From Winogradskyella alexanderae (GTDB taxonomy: Bacteria > Bacteroidota > Bacteroidia > Flavobacteriales > Flavobacteriaceae), in assembly GCF_020166335.1 (NCBI RefSeq), contig NZ_JAIUJR010000002.1, forward strand, positions 434,001 to 498,000: 64,000 bases of DNA, written 5' to 3'. A model generated the notes under the pieces. That model searched no databases. It was not told the origin of the DNA and was given only the letters and a program-made list of their open reading frames with translations. The position numbers and the translations under genes were made by a program. Position 1 is the stretch's first letter, and each line of letters opens with the position of its first letter. Positions 9,789 through 20,008 of the stretch are shown here, in pieces.

Positions 9789-11324
9789 CTATTCCCATTC
9801 TATAGTAGCAGGTGGTTTTGAGCTAATATCATAAACAACTCTATTTACACCTTTCACTTTATTAATAATTTCATTCGAAGTCTTCTGCAAAAATTCATAA
9901 GGTAGATTAACCCAATCTGCAGTCATCCCATCTGTGCTTTCTACTGCACGCAACGCTACACATTTTTCGTAAGTACGCTCATCTCCCATTACACCTACAC
10001 TATTTACAGGCAATAACATTGCGCCTGCTTGCCAGACCTTATCATATAAATTCCAAGAACGTAGGTTATTAATGAAAATTGCATCTACCTCTTGTAATAT
10101 ACGCACTTTCTCTGGTGTTAGATCTCCAAGAATACGAATTGCCAATCCAGGTCCAGGAAATGGATGCCTTCCTAGCAAGTGGGAATCCATATTCATTGAG
10201 GTACCAACCCGCCTAACCTCATCTTTAAATAAGGCTTTTAAAGGCTCAACCACTTTAAGCTTCATAAAGTCTGGTAAACCACCAACATTATGATGGCTTT
10301 TTATAGTTGCACTTGGTCCACCGGTAGCGGAAACACTCTCAATTACATCTGGATATATGGTCCCTTGTGCAAGCCATTTAACATTTTTTATAAGATGTGC
10401 TTCATCATCAAAAACTTCAATAAAGACACGACCAATTATCTTTCGTTTTTCTTCTGGGTCGCTCTTTCCTGCTAAAGCATCCAAAAAGCGTGCCGAAGCA
10501 TCTACACCTTTTACATTAAGACCCATATCTGCATATTGATGTAATACATCTTCAAACTCATTTTTGCGCAATAAACCGTTATTCACAAAAATGCAATACA
10601 AATTTTTACCAATCGCTCTATGTAATAACATAGCCGCAACAGAAGAATCAACACCACCTGATAAACCTAGTACAACCTTATCATCACCCAATTTATTTTT
10701 GAGATCCTCCACCGTTTCCTCAACAAAGGCACTTGGCGTCCAGTCTTGTTTTACTTTTGCTATTTTAACCAAGAAGTTATGCAGTAATTGGTGCCCATCT
10801 GTGGTATGGTATACTTCTGGGTGAAATTGTATGGCATAAATATCTTCACCTTCAATTTTATAGGCAGCGTTTTGTACATCATGTGTACTAGCAAGTAAAA
10901 CACCATTTTCTGGTAATTTTTTTATAGTATCACTATGGCTCATCCACACCTGGCTATCTTCATGGATATTTTCAAAAAAATCTTCACCTTCCTTAATATA
11001 GGCTAGTTTTGCCCTACCGTATTCTCTTGTGTTTGATTCTGCCACTTCACCACCAGAAAAATGTGCCAAATATTGTGCTCCGTAGCAAACAGCTAAAATT
11101 GGTTTTTTACCTCTTATAAGTGATAAATCTGGATGAAGCGCATCTTCTGACCTGACGGAAACGGGACTACCTGAAAGCACTACGGCATTATAGGAATCAA
11201 TTTCAGTTGGAATTTTGTTAAAAGGGTGGATTTCGCAGTAGATGTTTAATTCTCTAACACGGCGCGCTATAAGCTGTGTATATTGCGAACCGAAATCTAA
11301 AATAAGGACTTTATTATGTTGCAT
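9789..11324 (-). CDS. guaA: GMP synthase (glutamine-hydrolysing)
   Basis: The enzyme converts XMP to GMP with ATP and glutamine. The start is set at the ATG at 11324 (511 residues); a TTG at 11345 gives a non-homologous extension. The amidotransferase domain has Cys80 in [12 protein letters not shown] and the His/Glu in [12 protein letters not shown]. The ATP-pyrophosphatase domain starts with the P-loop [16 protein letters not shown]. The C-terminal dimerisation domain shows [16 protein letters not shown] and ends KPPATIEWE, the conserved family terminus. It lies 54 bases after bshC and before the LysM gene, so it is probably in the same transcript. Confidence 0.98.
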   Translation of the reverse strand: MQHNKVLILDFGSQYTQLIARRVRELNIYCEIHPFNKIPTEIDSYNAVVLSGSPVSVRSEDALHPDLSLIRGKKPILAVCYGAQYLAHFSGGEVAESNTREYGRAKLAYIKEGEDFFENIHEDSQVWMSHSDTIKKLPENGVLLASTHDVQNAAYKIEGEDIYAIQFHPEVYHTTDGHQLLHNFLVKIAKVKQDWTPSAFVEETVEDLKNKLGDDKVVLGLSGGVDSSVAAMLLHRAIGKNLYCIFVNNGLLRKNEFEDVLHQYADMGLNVKGVDASARFLDALAGKSDPEEKRKIIGRVFIEVFDDEAHLIKNVKWLAQGTIYPDVIESVSATGGPSATIKSHHNVGGLPDFMKLKVVEPLKALFKDEVRRVGTSMNMDSHLLGRHPFPGPGLAIRILGDLTPEKVRILQEVDAIFINNLRSWNLYDKVWQAGAMLLPVNSVGVMGDERTYEKCVALRAVESTDGMTADWVNLPYEFLQKTSNEIINKVKGVNRVVYDISSKPPATIEWE

Positions 11325-11378
11325 GTGCAAAAGTAATAATTGCAAATCATATTAAAAGACGTGTTAATAAAATTTACC

Positions 11379-12974
11379 TCAAATTGTTAACACAATAAAT
11401 TCACTCTTTAAAGGCTCTAAAGTTTTTACTAGGTTGGGAATAAGCCTCGAACCAAATTCAAGATATAATTCTGAAAAGTTCAAGTTGCGTTCCTGAAGAC
11501 TTTGATTGGGGAACAATTGTTCTTGCAAATCCGTACAACGCTCAATTTGATCTTTTAATTTACGCTTTTGAGCTTTCAACAATCGCTTTTCTAGATGTTT
11601 TAAGCCTTTTGTTTGCTTCATTTCTTGAGCTTTTACTGCTCCTAAAAACGATTTATCGGTTTGTTGGGCAAGGTTGTGCAACGCCTCAAACTGTTTTTCT
11701 AAATGCTTTATTTGATCTGAAAAATCAATGTCAATATTTGAAATTGTTCGAACGCGTTTATTAATATAAGTATTTCGATCAAGAAATAAATCTAAGTCTG
11801 AAATATTAAGCCTATTTAATTTGTCAGCTTGTTTAGTCATTTTTATTAATACCGAATTTCTTAATAACAACAAGGGAAATACCACATTGTTAGCCTTAAA
11901 ATTAGATTTTAATTGTAGCCAATAAATCATTTCGCCTCCTCCGCCTATGTAGCAAAGATTGGGTAATATCACTTCTTGATATAGTGGTCTCAAAATTACA
12001 TTTGGAGAAAAACGCTCAGGAAATGTGTTAAGCTCATCTAGTAATTCGGTTTTGCTCCATTTTAGGTCTGTATTTATTACTGAATAAAATCCGTCTATTT
12101 CAATTATGCGTTCACGTACATTGCCTTTGATATAAAAAAGATTTATCTCTCTTGGGTTAACCTGTATTTTTAGATTGAGTTTTTCTAATTCAGAATTTGT
12201 ATTTGAGACATTTTTAAAGGCCAAATTTTTCAGAATTTCAGCCTTCATTTGTGGAATATAAAGTCTTTTTAAATCCGAATGATCTGCATCAATTATTACA
12301 AGCCCGTATTCACTAAATAAGGCATTTGCTATGTATCTGGTTGCGTCTGCCAGATTATTGTGTTTAAGATATGCTTTTGAAAACCAACCACTTAGTTGTT
12401 CTGCGTGTTTTCCAGATCCAAATTCTGCCTTTATAACTTTAAAAACCTCGTCTAAGCCTTCTGTTTTAAATCGTCCAACAGCGCCTGATTGTTGACTGTT
12501 CCATTGTATCTTTTTCCCCTTAAAATTAAAATAATTAATTTCGGCAAAATCGTGGTCCTCTGAAGCCATCCAAAAAACAGGAACAAAGTTTTTGTTGGGA
12601 TAAGCTTTTGATAATTCTTTACATAGATTAATTGTAGAAATAATCTTATATAGAAAATACAGTGGACCGGTAAATAAATTCAGCTGATGTCCTGTAGTTA
12701 TAGTAAATGTGTCCTTATCTAACAAGGATGCTATGTTTTTTCTTGTTGCCTTTGAGGTATCTAAAGCACCGTATTGCTTATATAGAACATCAACCAAAAC
12801 TTTTCTGTTATCTTGATTGTAATTGCCTTGTTTCTCCTTAATCTGATTCTTGAAGTTGTTGAGAGTTGGGAAGCGATTGTAAAACTGAGCCAATTCTGGT
12901 TTTTCTTCCACATAATCACAAATAAACTTAGAGAAATAGTTGGTTTCCCTAAAGGGTATGTAGTTAGTTGGCAT
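11379..12974 (-). CDS. bshC: Bacillithiol biosynthesis cysteine-adding enzyme BshC
   Basis: BshC is the putative ligase that adds cysteine to GlcN-malate in the last step of bacillithiol synthesis. The length of 531 residues matches the family. The N-terminal Rossmann-type core contains TITTGHQLNLFTGPLYFLYK and VPVFWMASEDHDFAEI, both characteristic. The C-terminal half contains a long Lys-rich helical coiled coil (about 400-490, MKQTKGLKHLEKRLLKAQ). It is the first gene of the minus-strand run that leads to guaA. The other bacillithiol genes (bshA, bshB) are not in this window. Confidence 0.93.
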   Translation of the reverse strand: MPTNYIPFRETNYFSKFICDYVEEKPELAQFYNRFPTLNNFKNQIKEKQGNYNQDNRKVLVDVLYKQYGALDTSKATRKNIASLLDKDTFTITTGHQLNLFTGPLYFLYKIISTINLCKELSKAYPNKNFVPVFWMASEDHDFAEINYFNFKGKKIQWNSQQSGAVGRFKTEGLDEVFKVIKAEFGSGKHAEQLSGWFSKAYLKHNNLADATRYIANALFSEYGLVIIDADHSDLKRLYIPQMKAEILKNLAFKNVSNTNSELEKLNLKIQVNPREINLFYIKGNVRERIIEIDGFYSVINTDLKWSKTELLDELNTFPERFSPNVILRPLYQEVILPNLCYIGGGGEMIYWLQLKSNFKANNVVFPLLLLRNSVLIKMTKQADKLNRLNISDLDLFLDRNTYINKRVRTISNIDIDFSDQIKHLEKQFEALHNLAQQTDKSFLGAVKAQEMKQTKGLKHLEKRLLKAQKRKLKDQIERCTDLQEQLFPNQSLQERNLNFSELYLEFGSRLIPNLVKTLEPLKSEFIVLTI

Positions 12975-13112
12975 ACAATAAATAATTATGCCATAAATAT
13001 AAGGCTCTTGGATTTTGCAACTGCTAATTTTTAGTTAATTCAAAATCACAAATCAAATATTCTAAATTACAGTATTTATATTTACTGGTTTTGATATAAA
13101 TCCAACTAAATT

Positions 13113-15593
13113 ATGCGCCAATTTATTTGCCAGTTACTCATTGCGCTGAGTTCTTTTTCTTTAATAAATTCACAATCCTTACAAACACCAACTGATTTTC
13201 TTGGCTATGAAATCGGAACTCAATTTAGCCGACATCATCAGGTTATTGATTATTTTAAACATGTGGCCAATGCCATTCCCTCTCAAGTAAAACTAGAACA
13301 ATATGGAGAAACCAATGAAAGACGTCCTCTTTTTTTGGCATTTGTTTCTAGTGAACAAAATCTTAAAAATCTGAATGCTATTAGAGAAAACAACCTTAGG
13401 CAAGCGGATTTATTAAGGGGTACAGCAAACAAGAATGACGTAGCCATAGTTTGGTTGAGTTACAACGTTCATGGTAATGAGGCCTCAAGTTCAGAAGCCG
13501 CCATGCTCACACTATACAAATTGCTTACGGAGAAAAACCAATTATTGGAAAATACTATCGTGATAATTGATCCTTGTGTAAATCCAGATGGCAGGGACCG
13601 ATATGTAAATTGGTATAATGAAACCGCAAGTAAACCATACGATATAGACAGACAAGCTAGTGAGCATAATGAACCATGGCCTGGAGGGCGTGCAAATCAT
13701 TATCTTTTTGATTTAAATAGAGATTGGGTTTGGGCCACCCAAATTGAAACTCAAAATCGTTTAAAAGTATATAACAAATGGATGCCTCATATTCATGTCG
13801 ATTTTCATGAACAAGGCATGAATGAACCTTATTATTTCGCTCCAGCAGCTGAACCTTATCACGAAATTATCACAGATTGGCAACGCGAGTTCCAAACTGA
13901 AATTGGAAAAAATCATGCAAAATATTTTGATGCTAATGGTTGGCTGTTTTTTACACGTGAACGCTTTGATTTACTCTATCCAAGCTATGGCGACACCTAT
14001 CCAACTTTTATGGGAGCAATTGGAATGACTTATGAACAAGGAGGTCATGGCATGGCTGGCTTAGGTGTTTTGAATGATGAAGGACATGTTTTAACGTTAA
14101 TTGAACGATTAACACACCATACCACTACAAGTTTATCTACCGTAGAAATTGCCTCCTTTAATGCAAATAAGCTTAATACAGAATTTTCGAAGTTTTTCAA
14201 AAATGAGGATTTGAAATACAAAAGCTACGTACTCAAAGGGGAATCTGATAAATTGGACAGACTCAAGACCTTATTGGATAAACACGAAATAACATATGAG
14301 CGCCCAATAGGTACGCGTGTTTCTGGTTATGATTATACCTTAGGAAGACAATCTAACATGTCGCTTTCTGACGAGGATTTAGTTGTCCATTCCGATCAAC
14401 CAAAGGGTAAAATGGTAAAGGTCTTATTTGAACCAAATACTAAATTGGTTGATTCACTAACTTATGACATCACCGCTTGGTCATTACCATATGCTTATGG
14501 ATTACAAGGGATAGCTACAACTACTAAAGTGAACAGTGAGATTATATCTGAAAATAAGGTAGACGTATCACTTGCGGAGGCTTATGGATATATTAGTAAG
14601 TGGAACTCTATGGAAGACGCAAAGTTCCTAGCTTCACTATTAAAAAACAATATTAAAGTAAGATTTACTGAAAAGCCTTTAAACACAAACGGAACAAATT
14701 TTGAACGTGGTTCATTAATTATTACCAAGGGTGACAATAAGCACTTAGAGAACTTCACAACTTTATTAAACGAGATAATGAAGAATCATGGTCAAGAACT
14801 TACACCTTTCTTCTCTGGGTTTTCACAAAACACACCAGATATTGGTTCGCCAGATATTAAACTAATCAATAAACAAAAAGTAGCTGTATTATCTGGTGAT
14901 GGTACCTCTTCTTTGAATTATGGTGAAATTTGGAACTTTTTTGAAAATCAATTAGAGTATCCATTGACCTCTATTAATACGGATGATTTAGGACGTACAA
15001 ATCTTGATAAATTCAATGTTCTTATTTTACCTAATGGCTATTATGGAAGGGTTTTGAATGAATCCAACTTTAGCAAAATTAATGACTGGGTAAAATCAGG
15101 TGGCACGTTAATTGCAATTGATGGTGCCTTGCGCAGCATGGCTGGAAAAGAAGGTTTTAGCCTAAAATACAAAGTTTCAGAAAGTTTGGGAGAGGACAAT
15201 AACCTCATTCCATATGCAGATCGAGAGCGTCAATACACGAATAATATGATAACTGGAGCTATATTTAAGGCTAAGGTAGACAATACGCACCCTTTGGCAT
15301 TTGGTTACAACAAACACTATTTTACATTAAAATTGAATAGCTCTACCTATGATTTGCTTGATGGTGGTTTCAATATTGCACACATAAGTGAACCAAAAGT
15401 ATTTTCAGGATTTGCAGGTAAAAACACAATTGAAAAACTACGAAATACTTTAGTTTTTGGTGAAGAACGCAAAGGCAATGGAAGTATCATATACTTTGTA
15501 GATAATGTACTGTTCAGGAATTTCTGGGATAACGGTAAACTCTTTTTTGTAAATTCCATTTTCTTTGTAAACATAAATGCTTTTGAATTTTAA
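13113..15593 (+). CDS. Secreted M14-family zinc carboxypeptidase
   Basis: This is an 826-residue protein with an N-terminal signal peptide (about residues 1-20). The M14 zinc ligands are visible: H-x-x-E in NVHGNEASSSEAAML, and the third His in HIHVDFHEQGMNEPYY. A candidate catalytic Glu lies in GAIGMTYEQGGHGMAG. The last 450 residues are a large C-terminal region, with a stretch around YGRVLNESNFSKINDWV that resembles a glutamine-amidotransferase-like Rossmann domain often attached to this family. It probably acts outside the cytoplasm on peptides. The M16 gene follows after 20 bases, so the pair forms a proteolytic operon. Confidence 0.9.
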   Translation: MRQFICQLLIALSSFSLINSQSLQTPTDFLGYEIGTQFSRHHQVIDYFKHVANAIPSQVKLEQYGETNERRPLFLAFVSSEQNLKNLNAIRENNLRQADLLRGTANKNDVAIVWLSYNVHGNEASSSEAAMLTLYKLLTEKNQLLENTIVIIDPCVNPDGRDRYVNWYNETASKPYDIDRQASEHNEPWPGGRANHYLFDLNRDWVWATQIETQNRLKVYNKWMPHIHVDFHEQGMNEPYYFAPAAEPYHEIITDWQREFQTEIGKNHAKYFDANGWLFFTRERFDLLYPSYGDTYPTFMGAIGMTYEQGGHGMAGLGVLNDEGHVLTLIERLTHHTTTSLSTVEIASFNANKLNTEFSKFFKNEDLKYKSYVLKGESDKLDRLKTLLDKHEITYERPIGTRVSGYDYTLGRQSNMSLSDEDLVVHSDQPKGKMVKVLFEPNTKLVDSLTYDITAWSLPYAYGLQGIATTTKVNSEIISENKVDVSLAEAYGYISKWNSMEDAKFLASLLKNNIKVRFTEKPLNTNGTNFERGSLIITKGDNKHLENFTTLLNEIMKNHGQELTPFFSGFSQNTPDIGSPDIKLINKQKVAVLSGDGTSSLNYGEIWNFFENQLEYPLTSINTDDLGRTNLDKFNVLILPNGYYGRVLNESNFSKINDWVKSGGTLIAIDGALRSMAGKEGFSLKYKVSESLGEDNNLIPYADRERQYTNNMITGAIFKAKVDNTHPLAFGYNKHYFTLKLNSSTYDLLDGGFNIAHISEPKVFSGFAGKNTIEKLRNTLVFGEERKGNGSIIYFVDNVLFRNFWDNGKLFFVNSIFFVNINAFEF

Positions 15594-15613
15594 ATATCAA
15601 TCAAACCCAAAAT

Positions 15614-18442
15614 ATGAAAACTTTAAAATCCTTAATCTTTGTTTTTAGTTGTATTACATTTTTAACAGCTTGCCAGCAAAATGAAACGAAAGAATCAACT
15701 GAATTTAAAGTTGATTTTGAAAAATTTACTTTAGATAATGGACTTCAGGTTATATTGCATGTAGACAAATCAGATCCTGTAGTTGCTGTAGCACTCACTG
15801 CACATGTTGGCTCTGCTAGGGAGAAAGAAGGACGTACTGGGTTTGCGCATTTGTTTGAACATTTATTGTTTCTAGAATCAGAGAATTTAGGCAAAGGTGG
15901 TCTGGATCAAATGAGTGCAAGAATTGGTGGCTCTGGCGCAAATGGCTCAACGAGTAGAGATCGCACAAACTACTTTCAAACTGTTCCCAAAGATGCCTTG
16001 GAAAAAATGATTTGGGCTGAAGCTGATAAACTAGGTTTTTTCATCAATACAGTAACAGAACCTGTGTTAGCAAAAGAGAAACAAGTCGTAAAAAACGAAA
16101 AACGGCAACGCGTAGACAATCAACCTTATGGACATAACTCGTATGTGATAAATACTAATTTATATCCAGAGGGCCATCCATACAGTTGGGAAGTCATTGG
16201 TTCCTTGGAGGACCTTCAAAATGCTACTTTAAATGATGTCAAGGAATTTTACAATCGTTGGTATGTTCCAAATAATGTTACACTTACAATTGCTGGAGAT
16301 TTGGATGTAGCACAAACCAAGAAATGGGTTAAAAAATATTTTGATGAAATACCTCGTGGTGAAGACATTCCAGAAATTGAAAAGCAACCTGTTATTCTAA
16401 AATCTTCAAAGCGACTGTTTTATGAAGATAACTTTGCAAGATTGCCACGATTATCCATGACATGGCCAGGCGTTCCCCAATATCACGAAGATTCATATGC
16501 TTTGAGCGTGTTGATTGAGTACTTATCTAAAGGCAAAAAAGCACCACTTAATAAAATATTGATTGATCAGGAGAAACTGACGGATAATGTAGGTTTCTAT
16601 CAATACAATTCTGAAATAGCTGGACAAATAATGTTATCAGTTACCGCATTTAACCAAACCGATTTAAACGTAGTGGCTAATGCTATAAACGATGGTTTTA
16701 AAGACTTTGAATTAAACGGAATTTCTGAAACTGATCTTAATAAAATTAAAGCTGGCCAAGAAACCGATTTTTATAATGGATTATCTAGTGTGCTCGGTAA
16801 AGGCTTTCAACTCGCGCAATATGAGATTTTTGCAGGTGATCCAGCATTTATAAATCAAGACGTAAAAAACATCTTGGCTGTTACACCAGAGGATGTTATG
16901 AATGTTTATAATAAATATATCAAAGACAAAAACTATGTCGCAACAAGTTTTGTGCCTAAAGGTCAAATTGATCTGGTATTAGACAATTCAATACTAGCAA
17001 ATGTCGTAGAGGAGAAGATAGTTCAAGGTGCCGAAGAGACATTTGACACCAGTGTTGCAGCTTCTTACGAAAAAACGCCAAGCAGTTTTGATCGTAGTAT
17101 GGAACCGCCTTATGGAGAAAGTCCAGAATTAAATATTCCAGAAGTCTGGAAGGAGAATCTAGATTCAGGTATTAAGGTATTTGGAATTGAGAATTACGAA
17201 GTTCCTTTAGTACAGTTTGAATTGCAGATTGAAGGTGGTTTATTATTGGAAAATAAAGAAAAAATTGGTGTTTCAAATCTTTTAGCAAACATGCTTACTA
17301 AAGGTACTAAAAACAAAACACCTGAAGAACTAGAAAATGCCATTCAAAGTTTAGGTGCTAGTATAAATGCCTATGCTACAGATACTAATATTATCATTTC
17401 AGGCAACACACTTTCTAAGCATTTTGATGCAACTATGGCTTTGGTAAATGAAATTCTTTTAGAACCGCGTTGGGATGAGAATGAATTTGAGCTTCTTAAA
17501 GCAAGTACCAAGAGCAGTATTAAAAGACGTAAGGGTAATCCTAATAGTATTGCATCTAATGAATTTGCAAAACTGCTTTATGGTGGTAATAACATCCTGG
17601 CTAACAGTAATAGTGGTACCGAAGAATCGGTTGAATTAATTTCAATGATAGATCTTCAAGATTATTACAATAAAAACCTTACACCTCAATTAGTGCTAAT
17701 GCACGTGGTGGGTGCCATTTCAAAATCTCAAGTAATGGCCTCATTACATACACTAAATAGTCAATGGGAATCAAAACAGGTTGACATACCAGAATTACCT
17801 CTGCCATTAATACCTGAGACTTCACAGGTGTATTTCTATGATATGCCTGGCGCAAAACAATCTGTTATCCGTTTTGGTTATCCATCTTTAAAGGCCACTG
17901 ATAAAGATTTCTATGCTTCTACCGTTATGAATTATCGTTTAGGAGGAGGCGGATTTGCATCGCAACTTACACAACAACTGCGGGAAGGAAAAGGCTATAC
18001 CTACGGTATTCGTTCTAGATTTTCAGGATCAAATTACACTGGTGAGTTTTCTATAAGCAGTGGCGTTAGGACAAATGTAACTTATGAATCTGCTAGTCTA
18101 GTTAAACAGATACTTGAAGACTACGGTAAAAACTACAAAGATGAAGATCTTGAGGTGACCAAGGGCTATACCATTAAGAGTACAGCGAGAGCATTTGAAA
18201 CTTTAGGTGCTAAACTAAACATGCTAACCAATATTAGCAATTATGGATTACAAGATGATTATGCAAAACAGCGTGAGTCATTGGTAAAAAATATGACTGT
18301 AGACGATGTAAAGTCACTTATTGAAAAATACATAAAACCAAATCAAATGATTTATTTAATTGTTGGTGATGCAGCGACACAATTAGATAGATTAGAAGCA
18401 CTCGGATTTGGCAAACCTATTTTGTTGAATTTGGAGAATTAA
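15614..18442 (+). CDS. M16-family (insulinase/pitrilysin-like) peptidase lipoprotein
   Basis: The 942-residue protein starts with a lipoprotein signal (FLTACQQN, Cys at about residue 20). The first M16 unit holds the inverted zinc motif H-x-x-E-H in FAHLFEHLLFLE (about residues 73-84), plus the downstream Glu in ANVTL-type helices. The second, inactive half (about 500-935) carries the LREGKGYTYGIRS substrate-binding motif. Two complete M16 halves in one chain correspond to a clamshell enzyme that degrades short peptides. The lipid anchor would put it at the membrane facing the periplasm. It is co-oriented with the M14 gene 20 bases upstream. Confidence 0.93.
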   Translation: MKTLKSLIFVFSCITFLTACQQNETKESTEFKVDFEKFTLDNGLQVILHVDKSDPVVAVALTAHVGSAREKEGRTGFAHLFEHLLFLESENLGKGGLDQMSARIGGSGANGSTSRDRTNYFQTVPKDALEKMIWAEADKLGFFINTVTEPVLAKEKQVVKNEKRQRVDNQPYGHNSYVINTNLYPEGHPYSWEVIGSLEDLQNATLNDVKEFYNRWYVPNNVTLTIAGDLDVAQTKKWVKKYFDEIPRGEDIPEIEKQPVILKSSKRLFYEDNFARLPRLSMTWPGVPQYHEDSYALSVLIEYLSKGKKAPLNKILIDQEKLTDNVGFYQYNSEIAGQIMLSVTAFNQTDLNVVANAINDGFKDFELNGISETDLNKIKAGQETDFYNGLSSVLGKGFQLAQYEIFAGDPAFINQDVKNILAVTPEDVMNVYNKYIKDKNYVATSFVPKGQIDLVLDNSILANVVEEKIVQGAEETFDTSVAASYEKTPSSFDRSMEPPYGESPELNIPEVWKENLDSGIKVFGIENYEVPLVQFELQIEGGLLLENKEKIGVSNLLANMLTKGTKNKTPEELENAIQSLGASINAYATDTNIIISGNTLSKHFDATMALVNEILLEPRWDENEFELLKASTKSSIKRRKGNPNSIASNEFAKLLYGGNNILANSNSGTEESVELISMIDLQDYYNKNLTPQLVLMHVVGAISKSQVMASLHTLNSQWESKQVDIPELPLPLIPETSQVYFYDMPGAKQSVIRFGYPSLKATDKDFYASTVMNYRLGGGGFASQLTQQLREGKGYTYGIRSRFSGSNYTGEFSISSGVRTNVTYESASLVKQILEDYGKNYKDEDLEVTKGYTIKSTARAFETLGAKLNMLTNISNYGLQDDYAKQRESLVKNMTVDDVKSLIEKYIKPNQMIYLIVGDAATQLDRLEALGFGKPILLNLEN

Positions 18443-18506
18443 AGATTCTACTTGACTCTATTTATTTGATTTTATTAACTTTAAGTACTAATTAAAATCA
18501 ATTAAA

Positions 18507-18878
18507 ATGAAACTAGGTGCTTTTTCTGTTAGTCTTGCCGTGAAAAATTTAAAGGCTTCGAAATCCTTTTATGAAGACTTGGGATTTTCTGTTTTTGCTG
18601 GAGATTTAAAAAGTAATTATCTCATAATGAAAAAAGAATCAACACTGATTGGTTTATTTCAGGGTATGTTCGAAAATAATATCCTCACCTTTAATCCAGG
18701 TTGGGATCAAGATGCAAATACCCTAGACAATTTTGACGACGTCAGAGAAATTCAAAAACATTTAAAATCAAAAAATGTTACCTTCGCTAGCGAAATTGAT
18801 GCGCCAGATTCTGGTCCAGCAAGTTTTGTGATACTAGATCCTGATGGAAATGCCATTCTAGTAGATCAGCATGTCTAA
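18507..18878 (+). CDS. VOC family (glyoxalase/bleomycin-resistance-like) protein
   Basis: The 123-residue protein matches the vicinal-oxygen-chelate fold: SLAVKNLKASKSFYEDLGFSV at the N-terminus and FVILDPDGNAILVDQHV at the C-terminus. Two beta-alpha-beta-beta-beta units fit the length. Members bind a divalent metal and act on diverse substrates, and the substrate cannot be read from the sequence. It begins 64 bases after the M16 gene and may be co-transcribed with it. Confidence 0.82.
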   Translation: MKLGAFSVSLAVKNLKASKSFYEDLGFSVFAGDLKSNYLIMKKESTLIGLFQGMFENNILTFNPGWDQDANTLDNFDDVREIQKHLKSKNVTFASEIDAPDSGPASFVILDPDGNAILVDQHV

Positions 18879-19321
18879 TCATAAATAAGGAAGGCAACTT
18901 TTATTGGCTTTAGATCACTTAAAGAAAAAGCGGTCAAGTTTATGGAAGATTGCGAAACTGGTCACTTTTATTCATAGACTCCAATAAGTGAGAGACAATG
19001 GCTGGATTCCAGAGTCGTTTTGGGAGGCTTTAGGGCTGATGGTAAAATATTTGAAACGTAGTTTTAATTACGTAAATAGTTAACCATCCAAGTAGTAGGT
19101 AGTTTACAGTAACATGTTCCAAATAAACACACTTATAATTGTGTAGATTGAAAGCAATACTATCTTTGTTTGATTCTTTTTTTCTGAATTTCTCATAATT
19201 AGTGTATTACACCATTTATAATTAAGACCCTTCTTTTCAAAAAGGTCACATTTTAGTTTTTTTATAACTTAAATACCATCCTGTAGGCGTTATCTTTGTA
19301 AAAAGCAACGGAAAAGAATTA
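18879..19321 (+). other. 443-base gene-free stretch with an orphan promoter
   Basis: No intact gene is seen here. The first 200 bases show short open stretches in two frames (for example NGWIPESFWEALGLMVKYL near 18990-19050) that could be a gene remnant, but this is too weak to call. The second half holds a full consensus promoter (19139-19168), an 11-base palindrome GTGTATTACAC (19202-19212), a weak hairpin (about 19228-19247) and a second -7-like TATCTTTG at 19291-19298 just upstream of the next gene. Confidence 0.5.
19139..19168 (+). promoter_or_regulatory. Bacteroidota-type promoter upstream of the CrtA-like gene
   Basis: TTG at 19139-19141, a 19-base spacer and TATCTTTG at 19161-19168 match the consensus. 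The predicted start near 19174 would give the 19322 gene a leader of about 150 bases, or could feed a short non-coding transcript ending near 19260. Confidence 0.55.
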
Positions 19322-20008
19322 ATGCCACAAACAACGGTCATCTCCTTTTTTAAATACAAAGGTATTCGCCACAAATGGGATGCCTTAGGTCGTATGGGAA
19401 GACCGCCCTTACTAAATGCTTCAATTGATGGTCTAACCTTTTGGAAATCTTTTGGTAGTGGCAGTGGCAATGGATTTTCTATCTGGCCAGATTTTTCGAC
19501 TTTCGGACTACTTACTGTATTTAAATCAGAAGCTGATGCAACAAACTATTTGGAATCAAAAATAGTTCAAGAATATACCAATACTGCAAAAGCCTTTAGC
19601 CATATCTTAATGCATGGTGTGAAAGCACATGGTAAATGGAGCGATGAAGAACCATTTGTGAAATCTACTGAATATAATGCTAATAAACCTTTAGGTGTAA
19701 TTACAAGGGCCACGATAAAACCAAAACTCACTCATAAGTTTTGGAAATACGTTCCATCTGTTTCAAAATCTATGGATGGTCATAAAGGTTTAATATTTTC
19801 AAAAGGTATTGGTGAATGGCCCATATTTATGCAGGCAACATTTTCATTGTGGAACAATGGAGATGATATGATGAGCTATGCATATAAAAATAAAAAGCAT
19901 GCAGATATGGTAAAAAAAACACGTGAATTGGGTTGGTACTCAGAAGAACTTTTTGCACGTTTCCACCCATTTGAAATTAAAGGTGATTTAATTCATTTTA
20001 AAATCTAA
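19322..20008 (+). CDS. Spheroidene monooxygenase (CrtA)-like protein
   Basis: The 228-residue protein resembles the CrtA family: WDALGRMGRPPLL near the N-terminus, FSIWPDFSTFGLLTVFKSEA in the middle and ELFARFHPFEIKGDL at the C-terminus. CrtA proteins are haem-associated oxygenases that add keto groups to acyclic carotenoids. Flavobacterial homologues without a carotenoid neighbourhood are common and their substrate is uncertain. No other carotenoid gene is in this window. It overlaps rimO on the opposite strand by 4 bases at the 3' end. There is no signal peptide. Confidence 0.7.
   Translation: MPQTTVISFFKYKGIRHKWDALGRMGRPPLLNASIDGLTFWKSFGSGSGNGFSIWPDFSTFGLLTVFKSEADATNYLESKIVQEYTNTAKAFSHILMHGVKAHGKWSDEEPFVKSTEYNANKPLGVITRATIKPKLTHKFWKYVPSVSKSMDGHKGLIFSKGIGEWPIFMQATFSLWNNGDDMMSYAYKNKKHADMVKKTRELGWYSEELFARFHPFEIKGDLIHFKI

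Noticed and set aside
10539-10549. ATGTAATACAT palindrome, reverse complement of the intergenic motif
   Set aside because: It lies inside guaA and is explained by codons for Asp-Val-Leu-His on the coding strand; it shows that the motif also occurs by chance.
11328-11335. TACTTTTG, a -7-like box just upstream of guaA
   Set aside because: It would place the transcript start on the ATG and has no -33 TTG at a suitable distance.
18900-19060. Possible gene remnant (NGWIPESFWEALGLMVKYL and neighbouring open stretches)
   Set aside because: Only short open runs in competing frames and no recognisable motif. It could arise by chance, so it is described only in the intergenic note.
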